Assembly: GCA_910585345.1 (NCBI GenBank)
Contig: CAJUDS010000035.1
Span: forward strand, 1 to 5,194
Origin: an uncultured Lachnospiraceae bacterium
GTDB lineage: Bacteria; Bacillota; Clostridia; Lachnospirales; Lachnospiraceae
DNA: 5,194 bases
Direction of reading: 5' to 3'
Shown here: positions 1 to 5,194 of the stretch, in pieces
Layout of the letters: each line of letters starts with the position of its first letter
How positions within the stretch are numbered: the first letter of the stretch is position 1
Notes under the pieces: model-generated
The model's database searches: none
What the model was told of the DNA's origin: nothing
Seen by the model: only the letters and a program-made list of their open reading frames with translations
Translations under genes and position numbers: made by a program

Positions 1-2
1 AG

Positions 3-212
3 AATACAAGGGATATTCCGCAAGAAGGAAAAACATATATATTTATGGCATATGGACAGCCAGACGGAGAACTGATTTTAGAAGAGTTTTCTGGTGATAT
101 AGAATATACAGACGAAGGTCTGAAAGAGATGTATATAGACTATATTGAAAATGAGATTCCAAAGGAGCAGGAGGGGTTTATTTCAAAATATGATGTAGAT
201 TATAGCAATTAA
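3..212 (+). CDS. C-terminal end of an unrecognised protein (5' end outside window)
   Basis: An open frame runs from the left edge to a TAA at 210-212, giving about 69 residues of the C-terminus of a longer protein. The visible part is very acidic and rich in Tyr, Glu and Asp. It includes the stretch EGKTYIFMAYGQPDGEL, then an acidic helix-like region ending in KYDVDYSN. The alternating hydrophobic/aromatic pattern of the first half suggests a beta-rich fold, followed by a charged tail. There are no membrane segments or catalytic motifs in what is visible. I do not recognise the family. Reading as coding rests on the uninterrupted frame, sensible amino-acid composition and the close spacing to the next small frame. 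The start and most of the protein lie to the left of the window. Confidence 0.6.
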   Translation, partial: NTRDIPQEGKTYIFMAYGQPDGELILEEFSGDIEYTDEGLKEMYIDYIENEIPKEQEGFISKYDVDYSN

Positions 213-214
213 GT

Positions 215-398
215 ATGAAAGACATTCGGGATGGGGAGCAGGTACTGAATCGCCTGTGCAATTATGGAGCATTTTGATAATCCCAAAATGGCTTGTGAGG
301 CTTATCGGCAAAGTACAGAAAATCTGAAATCCTTTATGCAGCGCCAGTGGAGCCTTGTGGGTGGGATGGCTGGCACGTTCAGGGAGATGGGAAGATAA
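215..398 (+). pseudogene. Small frameshifted ORF (about 60 codons in two frames)
   Basis: An ATG at 215, 2 bases after the preceding stop, opens a frame that reads MKDIRDGEQVLNRLCNYGAF and hits TGA at 275-277. Skipping one base in the T run at 272-275 continues it as DNPKMACEAYRQSTENL and onward to QRQWSLVGGMAGTFREMGR, with TAA at 396-398. The joined product would be about 60 residues: soluble, helix-like and without membrane segments. Alternatively the downstream part alone could start at ATG 264 (44 residues), with GGAG absent at a useful distance. No good ribosome binding site precedes 215, so translation would depend on coupling to the upstream gene. The most economical reading is a one-base insertion in a decayed small gene or gene remnant. 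A programmed +1 shift is possible, since GGAG sits 2 bases before TTT TGA. Family unknown. Confidence 0.45.
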
Positions 399-417
399 AT
401 TCTGCAAAATCAAATGA

Positions 418-450
418 TTTCACATATCTTCCACATTGATATGGTAAACT
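418..450 (+). promoter_or_regulatory. Promoter of the regulator-kinase operon with tandem regulator boxes
   Basis: Two imperfect direct repeats, TTTCACAT (418-425) and TTCCACAT (429-436), are 11 bases apart, one helical turn. Six bases after the second box (extended to TTCCACATTG, 429-438) lies a -10-like TAAACT at 445-450. There is no good -35 hexamer at the usual distance. The same layout with the same spacings occurs before the permease gene at 2358-2390. Tandem 11-base repeats replacing the -35 are typical of OmpR/PhoB-family activators, so autoregulation by the response regulator is inferred. The predicted start of transcription near 457 leaves a very short leader. Confidence 0.6.
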
Positions 451-459
451 CAGAATATC

Positions 460-467
460 AGGAGGTG
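460..467 (+). promoter_or_regulatory. Ribosome binding site of the response regulator
   Basis: AGGAGGTG is a near-perfect anti-Shine-Dalgarno match, 5 bases before the ATG at 473. It fixes that start codon. Confidence 0.85.
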
Positions 468-472
468 CTTAT

Positions 473-1138
473 ATGGCGGCATTGCTTATTGTGGAAGATG
501 ACAGAAAAACAAACGAGGCAATATGTGAATACCTAAGAGCGGCAGGACATGACATCATTCCCGCTTATGATGGTGCGGAAGGTTTGCAGATATTTGGCAG
601 AGGTGATATTGACCTTGTTGTATTGGATATCATGCTCCCCAAAGTGTCGGGGCTTTCCATCCTGCATGAGATACGGCAGAAAAGTTCAGTGCCCATCCTC
701 ATGCTTACGGCGCTTGAAGATGAATATACGCAGGTGGCGAGTTTTGATGGACAGGCGGATGATTACATCACAAAGCCTTTTTCCATGATTTTGTTGGGGC
801 GGCGCATCACGGCTCTTTTACGGCGGTGCGGAAAAGGCGAGGTATCCGACATCATGACTTTTGGGGATGTTACGGTTAATTTCTCCGGCTATACAGCAAA
901 GGATAAAAACGGCAGGATTGACATTACCCCGAAGGAGATAGACCTGCTAAAACTGCTTGTGGAGCATAAAGGGCTGGTGCTTACCCGTTCACAGATACTG
1001 GATGACCTGTGGGGGAACAGCTATCCGATCATTGACCGGACGGTTGATACCTACATTAAAAACCTGCGGAAGAAGCTCCGGCTTGACTGTATTGTCACCG
1101 TCAAAGGCATAGGATACAAATACGAGGTGGGGCAATGA
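473..1138 (+). CDS. OmpR/PhoB-family response regulator transcription factor
   Basis: This 221-residue protein is the DNA-binding output of the two-component system and acts in the cytoplasm. Residues 1-118 form a receiver domain. It has the acidic pair Asp9-Asp10, phospho-acceptor Asp52 (LDIMLPKVSG), Thr79 in LMLTAL and Lys101 in ITKPF, so all phosphorylation residues are intact. Residues 127-219 form a winged-helix effector domain, with ITPKEIDLLKLL, then the recognition helix DRTVDTYIKNLRKKL (188-202) and the wing VTVKGIGYKYEV. Full length is normal for the family. The stop overlaps the kinase start by 4 bases (ATGA), so the two are co-translated partners. The style is that of VanR-like regulators of Clostridia. 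The likely targets are the two promoters carrying TTTCA-N6-TTCCACATTG, one in front of this gene and one in front of the transporter. Which stimulus it serves is unknown. Confidence 0.96.
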   Translation: MAALLIVEDDRKTNEAICEYLRAAGHDIIPAYDGAEGLQIFGRGDIDLVVLDIMLPKVSGLSILHEIRQKSSVPILMLTALEDEYTQVASFDGQADDYITKPFSMILLGRRITALLRRCGKGEVSDIMTFGDVTVNFSGYTAKDKNGRIDITPKEIDLLKLLVEHKGLVLTRSQILDDLWGNSYPIIDRTVDTYIKNLRKKLRLDCIVTVKGIGYKYEVGQ

Positions 1139-2250
1139 AAAAGATGAAGTTATTCCCTAAAACCTTCTTTTATACATTAGGGCTGATGCTCTTTATTGTC
1201 GGGATAGCCCACTTGCTGCTCTATTTATTTACGAAACCGGAATGGCTTGTAATCTCAGTCAGCCCTCACGATGAATTGTCCCTCCACACAAGTTTGAATG
1301 TGACAGACTATGTTACGCAGACTGTCCTGAGAGCCCTGCCACTATCCCTGATCTGCTGTGTGATTATTTCCATATCCTGTTCCTTTGTATTTTCACGGAA
1401 AATCACGGTTCCAATTAAGCAGATCGGGGCGGTGACGGAGCAGATGGCACGGATGGAAAGGGATGCTGCCTGCAAAATCAGTTCAAAAGATGAAATAGGC
1501 ATACTGGCAGACAATATCAACCATTTATACCAAAGCCTGCTGTCGGCTATCGAGAGCCTTGAGATCGAGAAACAGCGTGTAAGCGAGAGCGAAAGGTCAA
1601 AGGCTGATTTCCTGCGGGCGGCTTCCCATGAATTGAAGACGCCGGTCACTGCGCTGAATGCCACGCTGGAGAATATGATACTCGGTGTCGGGAAATATAA
1701 GGATTATGACACTTACCTGCCGGAGTGCAGGGAAATGACAGGACGCCTCGCAGATATGATACATGATATCCTCGAAACCTCGAAAGCAGGGATGTCAGCA
1801 GAAAACGAGGAAGCCGTGGAAACTGACCTGTCAGAAATGCTTTCTTCAATGTGTGAGCCGTATATGCTGATTGCCAGAACAAAGGGGATCGACTTCTGCC
1901 TGGAATTGCCGGACAGCTTTGAAGCGGTACTGCCGCCTCAGATGTTTGGAAAAGCAGTGTCAAATATCCTTGCCAACGCCGTGGCATACACAGAACCGGG
2001 AAGAACAGTTTCCGTATATTTTGACAGGCGCGATATCCTTATAGAAAACGAGTGTGTCCCTATACCCAAAGAAACGCTGCGGCATATATTTGAGCCGTTT
2101 TACCGTCCTGACTTTGCAAGAGACCGCGACAAGGGCGGGAATGGGCTTGGACTGTATATTGTGGATACATTATTAAAGACAATGAACATTTTTTACTCCT
2201 TCTGCCCGATGGAAGAACCGCAGGGTATGAGATTTATCATCCATTTATAA
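1135..2250 (+). CDS. Membrane sensor histidine kinase (HAMP-HisKA-HATPase)
   Basis: This 371-residue kinase is the cognate partner of the preceding regulator. Residues 11-33 and 68-87 are membrane helices enclosing an external loop of only about 34 residues, too small for a folded ligand-binding domain. Sensing may therefore be through the membrane, the short loop or a partner. A HAMP linker follows (about 88-140, with the Pro of ITVPIKQI). The HisKA dimerisation helix carries the phospho-acceptor His165 in the motif FLRAASHELKTP. The ATP-binding domain shows the N box (FGKAVSNILANAVAYTEPG, Asn277 and Asn281), a G1-like segment ILIENECVPIP, the F box FEPFYRP and the G2 box GGNGLGLYIV (334-343). 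The G1 segment lacks the usual DxGxG glycines, a variation common in VanS-like kinases. The start is the ATG overlapping the regulator's stop. An intrinsic terminator follows 8 bases after the stop. Confidence 0.95.
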   Translation: MKKMKLFPKTFFYTLGLMLFIVGIAHLLLYLFTKPEWLVISVSPHDELSLHTSLNVTDYVTQTVLRALPLSLICCVIISISCSFVFSRKITVPIKQIGAVTEQMARMERDAACKISSKDEIGILADNINHLYQSLLSAIESLEIEKQRVSESERSKADFLRAASHELKTPVTALNATLENMILGVGKYKDYDTYLPECREMTGRLADMIHDILETSKAGMSAENEEAVETDLSEMLSSMCEPYMLIARTKGIDFCLELPDSFEAVLPPQMFGKAVSNILANAVAYTEPGRTVSVYFDRRDILIENECVPIPKETLRHIFEPFYRPDFARDRDKGGNGLGLYIVDTLLKTMNIFYSFCPMEEPQGMRFIIHL

Positions 2251-2258
2251 ATATGTGG

Positions 2259-2286
2259 AAAGCTCCCCAATAAACCGGGGAGTTTT
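2259..2286 (+). terminator. Intrinsic terminator after the kinase gene
   Basis: CTCCCC (2263-2268) pairs with GGGGAG (2277-2282) around an 8-base loop. Flanking AAAG and TTTT extend the stem, and the run TTTTTCTT follows. It separates the regulator-kinase operon from the transporter genes, so these need their own promoter. Confidence 0.88.
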
Positions 2287-2357
2287 TCTTGTCCTCAGAC
2301 GAAGCACGGATTTTTCTGAGAGGCATTCTTTGGCGCAGTATAAAATTTTTTCTTTTC

Positions 2358-2390
2358 TTTCATACTGGTTCCACATTGGGAAGTTATGAT
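2358..2390 (+). promoter_or_regulatory. Promoter of the ABC transporter operon with tandem regulator boxes
   Basis: TTTCATAC (2358-2365) and TTCCACAT (2369-2376) are spaced 11 bases apart. The identical 10-mer TTCCACATTG (2369-2378) ends 6 bases before a good -10, TATGAT (2385-2390). The -35 position holds ATACTG, far from consensus. Box order, spacing and distance to the -10 match the promoter before the response regulator exactly, so I infer that the same regulator activates both. The predicted start of transcription is near 2397, inside the palindrome CTGTCAGACAG. Confidence 0.65.
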
Positions 2391-2394
2391 ACCA

Positions 2395-2405
2395 CTGTCA
2401 GACAG
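2395..2405. repeat. Short palindrome at the predicted transporter transcription start
   Basis: CTGTC-A-GACAG is a perfect 5-base inverted repeat with a one-base centre. It lies 4 bases after the -10 hexamer, so it would overlap the start of transcription. It could be an operator for a second regulator or chance; nothing else in the window matches it. Confidence 0.3.
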
Positions 2406-2421
2406 ATTAACATCAGAAAAC

Positions 2422-2427
2422 GGAGGT
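2422..2427 (+). promoter_or_regulatory. Ribosome binding site of the permease
   Basis: GGAGGT lies 7 bases before the ATG at 2435 and decides that start. Confidence 0.85.
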
Positions 2428-2434
2428 ATTCATA

Positions 2435-3886
2435 ATGAAAGCTATCAGACGGGCGTATCTTTACGTCATACGGAAAAAGGGGAAAAGCGTACTGATCTTC
2501 TTCATTCTCCTTACTATGGCAACTTTTGTATTGACAGGGCTTTCCATCCAAAAGGCATCACAGGAAGCGCAAAAAAATCTGAGGGAGGCTTTAGGCGGCG
2601 AGTTCTGCATTACGGTTGAACTTTCAGAAAGCAATCCATATTTCAGGATGGATGATGACGGGGAGGGTGGATTTGAACTGTACACAGAGCTTCCCATTAC
2701 GGAGGATTTGATAAATGCCGTTATGGAAACAGAAGGAATAGAAAAGTACGATGCATCGGCACAGACTCTTGTATCCACAAACATGGCTGTATTTCCCGGC
2801 AATGTTCCCTTAAAAGGTGACCTTAATCAAAAGGTGTATGCACGGACTGTCGCAGGCACCGAAAACAACAGTTTTTTCCAATCAGGGATCATGGAACTGA
2901 CCGAGGGAGACCATATTGCGGGGAAAGTATACAATGCGGCGGTCATCAGCAGGGATCTGGCGGATTTGAACAATTTGAAAATAGGTGATGTTATTTCTTT
3001 ACAGGCTGATAAGGAGACGGAAGTCAGGGTCATTGGTATCTATGAAATCCGAAAGCCTGATCCGGCATTTGCGAGCATTGCAACTTATGAAAAACTGGAA
3101 AACCAGATTTTTATAGATACAGCAGCGCTTCACGATTTATTTGGAGATAAGACGGTGGGGTTTTTTGAGGTAGCATTTATGGTGAACGATCCGGCACGGC
3201 TTGACGGCATCATGTCAGAGGTGGAAAGTTTGTCTGATATCGACTGGCGTGCTTTTCAGGTTACGGCGGATAACCAGACTTATCTGGATGCCGCTGCCCC
3301 TTTGCAGAAACTGCAGGCACTGGTGTCATCCATCATCTGGGTGATCGTACTGGTAAGTGCAGTCATCCTTTCACTGGTACTTATCATGTGGGGGAGAAGC
3401 CGCATACACGAGACAGGCGTATTCCTTTCCCTTGGCATTGGAAAGGCGGGGATCATAGGGCAGTACCTTGCAGAAGTTTTGATGATTGCGGCGCTTGCTT
3501 TTGGATGCTCCTATTTTACGGGCAATACAGTTGCAGGCAGGATTGCTGATGGATTGCTGCAGCAGGACATTCTAGCCAAGGAAGGACAGTTAAATGATGA
3601 TGTGGCCTTTGATGTAAAGGAAGGGTATGGAGATGATGTCATGGTCAGCATAAAGGATGACTCTGCTCTGCCTGATGTGCCTTCCGGTCAGGATACCGCC
3701 CCGGAAGTGGAAGTTTCGATAGACGGGGCAGAGGCAGATACGAAGCAGATCAGTGTTACTATTGGGTTTTACAATATGCTGCAGCTCTACTTTATAGGTA
3801 TTGCCGTTATCGTTCTTTCAGTAGGTGTTTCCTCAATGTCGGTAATGCGTTTGAAACCCCGTGAAATCTTATCGAAAATGAGCTGA
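2435..3886 (+). CDS. MacB/FtsX-type ABC transporter permease
   Basis: This 483-residue permease has the four-helix layout of the MacB/FtsX (type VII ABC) family. One helix (about 18-37) follows a basic N-terminus (RKKGK). A large extracytoplasmic domain (about 38-295) comes next. Three more helices lie at about 297-318, 341-362 and 450-470. The cytoplasmic stretch RIHETGVFLSLGIGK (323-337) between helices 2 and 3 is the family's coupling signature (usually REIGILRALG), and the C-terminus RLKPREILSKM is also typical. It is unusual in having about 80 mostly acidic residues (363-445) between helices 3 and 4, where classical MacB has a short loop. That insert repeats the pattern V-x-V-S-I (DVMVSIKD, EVEVSIDG). 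The ATPase follows 19 bases downstream. No adaptor gene is present, so it probably works with the ATPase alone, moving or extracting an envelope-active molecule. The substrate is unknown. Confidence 0.9.
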   Translation: MKAIRRAYLYVIRKKGKSVLIFFILLTMATFVLTGLSIQKASQEAQKNLREALGGEFCITVELSESNPYFRMDDDGEGGFELYTELPITEDLINAVMETEGIEKYDASAQTLVSTNMAVFPGNVPLKGDLNQKVYARTVAGTENNSFFQSGIMELTEGDHIAGKVYNAAVISRDLADLNNLKIGDVISLQADKETEVRVIGIYEIRKPDPAFASIATYEKLENQIFIDTAALHDLFGDKTVGFFEVAFMVNDPARLDGIMSEVESLSDIDWRAFQVTADNQTYLDAAAPLQKLQALVSSIIWVIVLVSAVILSLVLIMWGRSRIHETGVFLSLGIGKAGIIGQYLAEVLMIAALAFGCSYFTGNTVAGRIADGLLQQDILAKEGQLNDDVAFDVKEGYGDDVMVSIKDDSALPDVPSGQDTAPEVEVSIDGAEADTKQISVTIGFYNMLQLYFIGIAVIVLSVGVSSMSVMRLKPREILSKMS

Positions 3887-3891
3887 AGAAA

Positions 3892-3898
3892 AGGAGGG
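3892..3898 (+). promoter_or_regulatory. Ribosome binding site of the ATPase
   Basis: AGGAGGG lies 7 bases before the ATG at 3906, in the 19-base gap after the permease stop. The two genes are therefore transcribed together and translated separately. Confidence 0.85.
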
Positions 3899-3905
3899 TT
3901 ATAAA

Positions 3906-4535
3906 ATGGCTGTTTTGGAAATGAAAGAGATATTCTATGCCTATGAGAAAGGCAGGCCGGTATTGTCAAACGTAAATACTCAATTTGATGCAGGGAAAAT
4001 GTATGCCATCCTTGGGCCATCCGGTTCCGGCAAGACAACGCTGCTGTCACTGATCGGTGGGCTGGATACCCCACAAAAAGGTGAAATCCTCTTTGAGGGT
4101 GGAAATATTTCACAGTGCGGGCTTGCCTATCATAGGAGAAATCATGTCTCACTGATATTTCAAAGCTATAACCTCATTGATTATATGACGCCGATTGAAA
4201 ATGTGGCATTGACAGCGAAAAAGGATGTCCTGCCTATGCTGCTACGGCTTGGACTGACATCCGGGGAAGCAAAGCGCAATGTGATGAAGCTGTCTGGCGG
4301 GCAACAGCAGAGAGTAGCAATCGCCCGCGCCCTGGCCTCTGATACCCCTGTCATTTTAGCGGATGAACCGACAGGGAACCTTGACGAGGATACGGCGGGA
4401 AAAATCATGGGAATATTGAAGGAAAGCGCACATGGACTGAATAAATGCGTGATAGTTGTAACACATTCAAATGAACTGGCGGCACAGGCGGATGTTGTTT
4501 TGAGCTTAAAGCGTGGCAGCCTTCATACTGTATAG
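3906..4535 (+). CDS. ABC transporter ATP-binding protein (MacB/LolD type)
   Basis: This 209-residue cytoplasmic ATPase powers the adjacent permease. All catalytic motifs are intact: Walker A GPSGSGKTT (37-45, Lys43), Q-loop Gln86 in IFQSYNL, signature LSGGQQQRV (129-137), Walker B VILADEPTGNLD (149-160, catalytic Glu154) and switch His187 in VVTHS. The sequence LADEPTGNLD is typical of the MacB/LolD/FtsE group. The protein is compact: the helical region between Q-loop and signature is about 9 residues shorter than I recall for E. coli MacB, and the segment before the Q-loop is slightly shortened too. It is the last gene of the transporter operon and is followed by hairpins at 4549-4614. It would be co-regulated with the permease from the 2358-2390 promoter. 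Function as energiser is secure; the transported compound is not known. Confidence 0.95.
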   Translation: MAVLEMKEIFYAYEKGRPVLSNVNTQFDAGKMYAILGPSGSGKTTLLSLIGGLDTPQKGEILFEGGNISQCGLAYHRRNHVSLIFQSYNLIDYMTPIENVALTAKKDVLPMLLRLGLTSGEAKRNVMKLSGGQQQRVAIARALASDTPVILADEPTGNLDEDTAGKIMGILKESAHGLNKCVIVVTHSNELAAQADVVLSLKRGSLHTV

Positions 4536-4548
4536 ATACGAAAGACAA

Positions 4549-4596
4549 ACCGCCGCACTATGGCCTTCATCCGCCATATGTGGCGGTCCGCTTTTT
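4549..4596. terminator. Probable terminator between convergent genes
   Basis: CCGCCA (4571-4576) pairs with TGGCGG (4581-4586) around TATG, followed 5 bases later by TTTTT (4592-4596), ending the transporter operon. A competing longer-range pairing joins ACCGCC-G-CAC (4549-4558) to GTGGCGGT (4580-4587). Read on the minus strand, that form is followed by TTGTCTTTC, so the region may terminate transcription from both sides. Confidence 0.6.
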
Positions 4597-4598
4597 CC

Positions 4599-4614
4599 CA
4601 GGCCGGGCGGCCTG
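4599..4614. repeat. Second hairpin in the convergent intergenic region
   Basis: CAGGCC and GGCCTG form a perfect 6-base GC-rich stem with the loop GGGC. No T run follows on either strand, so it is not a typical intrinsic terminator. It could help stop or stabilise the converging transcripts. The rest of the space up to 4676 shows nothing recognisable. Confidence 0.4.
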
Positions 4615-4676
4615 ATAACAGAAATCACTTGGAAAGCGGGGAATTTGTATCTGCAAAATGAACCAGTTCCCATGCA

Positions 4677-5042
4677 CTATTTCTCATACGGGTTCTGCCA
4701 GTCGGGGCAGAGGTATGTCTCGCTCCATGCCATCATGGTCTGCAGGACGGGGATGAAGCTCTCCCCAAACTCGGTAAGTGAGTATTCCACTTTCGGCGGG
4801 ATTTCCCTGTAAATCTCCCGATGGAGGAAACCGTCACTTTCCAATTCCCGGAGTTGCTTTGTGAGTGTGGACTGTGTGATGCCGTCAAGGCGGCGCATCA
4901 GTTCTCCGAACCGCTGGACTTTGTAAAAGGATACATACCATAGAATTAGGATTTTCCATTTGCCGCCGATCACGGACTGGAGCCTGCTCATAGGGACGCA
5001 GCGGGCAATGGTTTCCTCGTTGTTGAATTTGTTTTCAGCCAT
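4677..5042 (-). CDS. HxlR-family winged-helix transcriptional regulator
   Basis: This 121-residue protein has the standard HxlR length and motifs. VIGGKWKILILW (about 24-35) is followed by RFGELMRRLDGITQSTLTKQL (44-64, the helix-turn-helix, in which the ITQSTLTKQLRELE part is the recognition helix). Then come the wing (DGFLHREIYREIPPKVEYSLTEFG) and the dimerising C-terminal helix ending near MMAW. Cys15 lies in the N-terminal position where HxlR proteins such as YodB and HypR keep a thiol that senses electrophiles or oxidants, though here the motif is C-V-P rather than C-P. A redox or electrophile response is inferred, not shown. The start ATG (5042-5040) has AGAGGTGG 6 bases upstream. The gene points toward the transporter operon and has its own promoter (5066-5094). 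Half-site palindromes upstream suggest control of itself and of a divergent gene beyond the window. Confidence 0.93.
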   Translation of the reverse strand: MAENKFNNEETIARCVPMSRLQSVIGGKWKILILWYVSFYKVQRFGELMRRLDGITQSTLTKQLRELESDGFLHREIYREIPPKVEYSLTEFGESFIPVLQTMMAWSETYLCPDWQNPYEK

Positions 5043-5048
5043 TTCATT

Positions 5049-5056
5049 CCACCTCT
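5049..5056 (-). promoter_or_regulatory. Ribosome binding site of the HxlR-family gene
   Basis: On the minus strand AGAGGTGG lies 6 bases before the ATG at 5042. Another ATG only 5 bases upstream is out of frame, so the site decides the start. Confidence 0.75.
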
Positions 5057-5065
5057 TTCCCCATG

Positions 5066-5094
5066 AGTATATCCCGGCAGTGGAAAAAAATCAA
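5066..5094 (-). promoter_or_regulatory. Sigma-A-type promoter of the HxlR-family gene
   Basis: Read on the minus strand, TTGATT (5094-5089) and TATACT (5071-5066) are separated by exactly 17 bases, 4/6 and 5/6 matches to the housekeeping consensus. Transcription would start near 5059, about 17 bases before the ATG. Confidence 0.6.
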
Positions 5095-5116
5095 GATACG
5101 GTTATTTTTGACAGAT

Positions 5117-5174
5117 AGTATACTTTTTATCAAAAGTACGAAAAAGTGTACTACCGACTAAAAAAGACAGTACT
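5117..5174. promoter_or_regulatory. Cluster of AGTA/TACT palindromes, candidate HxlR operator
   Basis: The stretch holds AGTATACT (5117-5124), TACTTTT-TATC-AAAAGTA (5121-5138, perfect 7-base arms), AGTAC-N8-GTACT (5135-5152) and AGTACT (5169-5174). The HxlR member YodB is known to bind TACT/AGTA-type inverted repeats, so this fits autoregulation or control of a divergent gene. GGAG at 5184-5187 could be the ribosome binding site of such a gene starting just past the right edge. The binding itself is inferred. Confidence 0.45.
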
Positions 5175-5194
5175 TGATTTCATGGAGTTTTAGA

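Noticed and set aside
183..413. Minus-strand frame of 76 codons across the left intergenic region
   Set aside because: No ribosome binding site or recognisable composition; the plus-strand broken frame explains the open stretch better.
1308..1987. Two minus-strand frames inside the kinase gene
   Set aside because: They are antisense to well-conserved kinase boxes and show no start signals.
2294..2320. Inverted repeat CTCAGA / TCTGAG with a 15-base loop downstream of the terminator
   Set aside because: Short stem and long loop, no T run and no match elsewhere; likely chance.
2386..2619. Plus-strand frame of 77 codons overlapping the permease start
   Set aside because: It begins inside the -10 region of the predicted promoter, has no ribosome binding site and is a shadow of the permease in another frame.
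3787..4152. Minus-strand frame of 121 codons across the permease-ATPase junction
   Set aside because: It is antisense to two genes with complete family motifs and shows no family features itself.
2435..4535. Assignment as a BceAB-type bacitracin/peptide transporter
   Set aside because: The permease has four membrane helices and 483 residues, not the ten helices and about 650 residues of BceB-type permeases.
4513..4812. Plus-strand open frame of 99 codons overlapping the ATPase end and the HxlR gene
   Set aside because: It lacks a ribosome binding site, runs through terminator hairpins and lies antisense to the clearly real HxlR gene.
5108..5113. Perfect TTGACA as the -35 of a rightward promoter
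   Set aside because: No acceptable -10 hexamer lies 15-19 bases downstream (17 bases gives CAAAAG), so I do not list it as a promoter, only as a hint.

Overview
The window reads as chromosomal or mobile-element DNA of a Gram-positive Firmicute, most likely of the class Clostridia (Lachnospiraceae-like). The reasons are moderate GC, strong AGGAGG-type ribosome binding sites, a compact VanR/VanS-style two-component system beside an ABC transporter, and an HxlR-family regulator. The species assignment is inference from gene style only.

Layout, left to right. Positions 3-212 hold the C-terminal end of an unrecognised gene that begins outside the window. Directly behind it (215-398) is a small reading frame broken by a +1 shift at a TTTTGA run. 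From 473 to 2250 lie an OmpR-family response regulator and its membrane histidine kinase, overlapping by 4 bases and closed by a clear intrinsic terminator (2259-2286). A new promoter region follows, then a MacB/FtsX-type ABC permease (2435-3886) and its ATPase (3906-4535). A two-hairpin convergent intergenic region separates these from an HxlR-family regulator on the minus strand (4677-5042). The last 150 bases hold that gene's promoter and a cluster of AGTAC/GTACT half-sites. They probably control both it and a divergent gene starting just beyond the right edge.

How it works together: the kinase probably senses a stimulus at the membrane and phosphorylates the regulator. The two promoter regions (upstream of the regulator and upstream of the permease) share the same architecture: TTTCA, 6 bases, TTCCACATTG, 6 bases, then a -10 hexamer. 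Neither has a good -35. This is the arrangement expected for an OmpR/PhoB-type activator site, so the regulator likely activates both its own operon and the transporter. The transporter is a four-helix MacB-like permease plus a compact ATPase. No adaptor (membrane fusion) protein is encoded nearby. By analogy with such modules it may export or give protection from a peptide or other envelope-active compound, but the substrate cannot be read from the sequence.

The most interesting points are the paired regulator boxes, the frameshifted small gene, the acidic 80-residue insertion in the permease, and the half-site cluster at the right edge.
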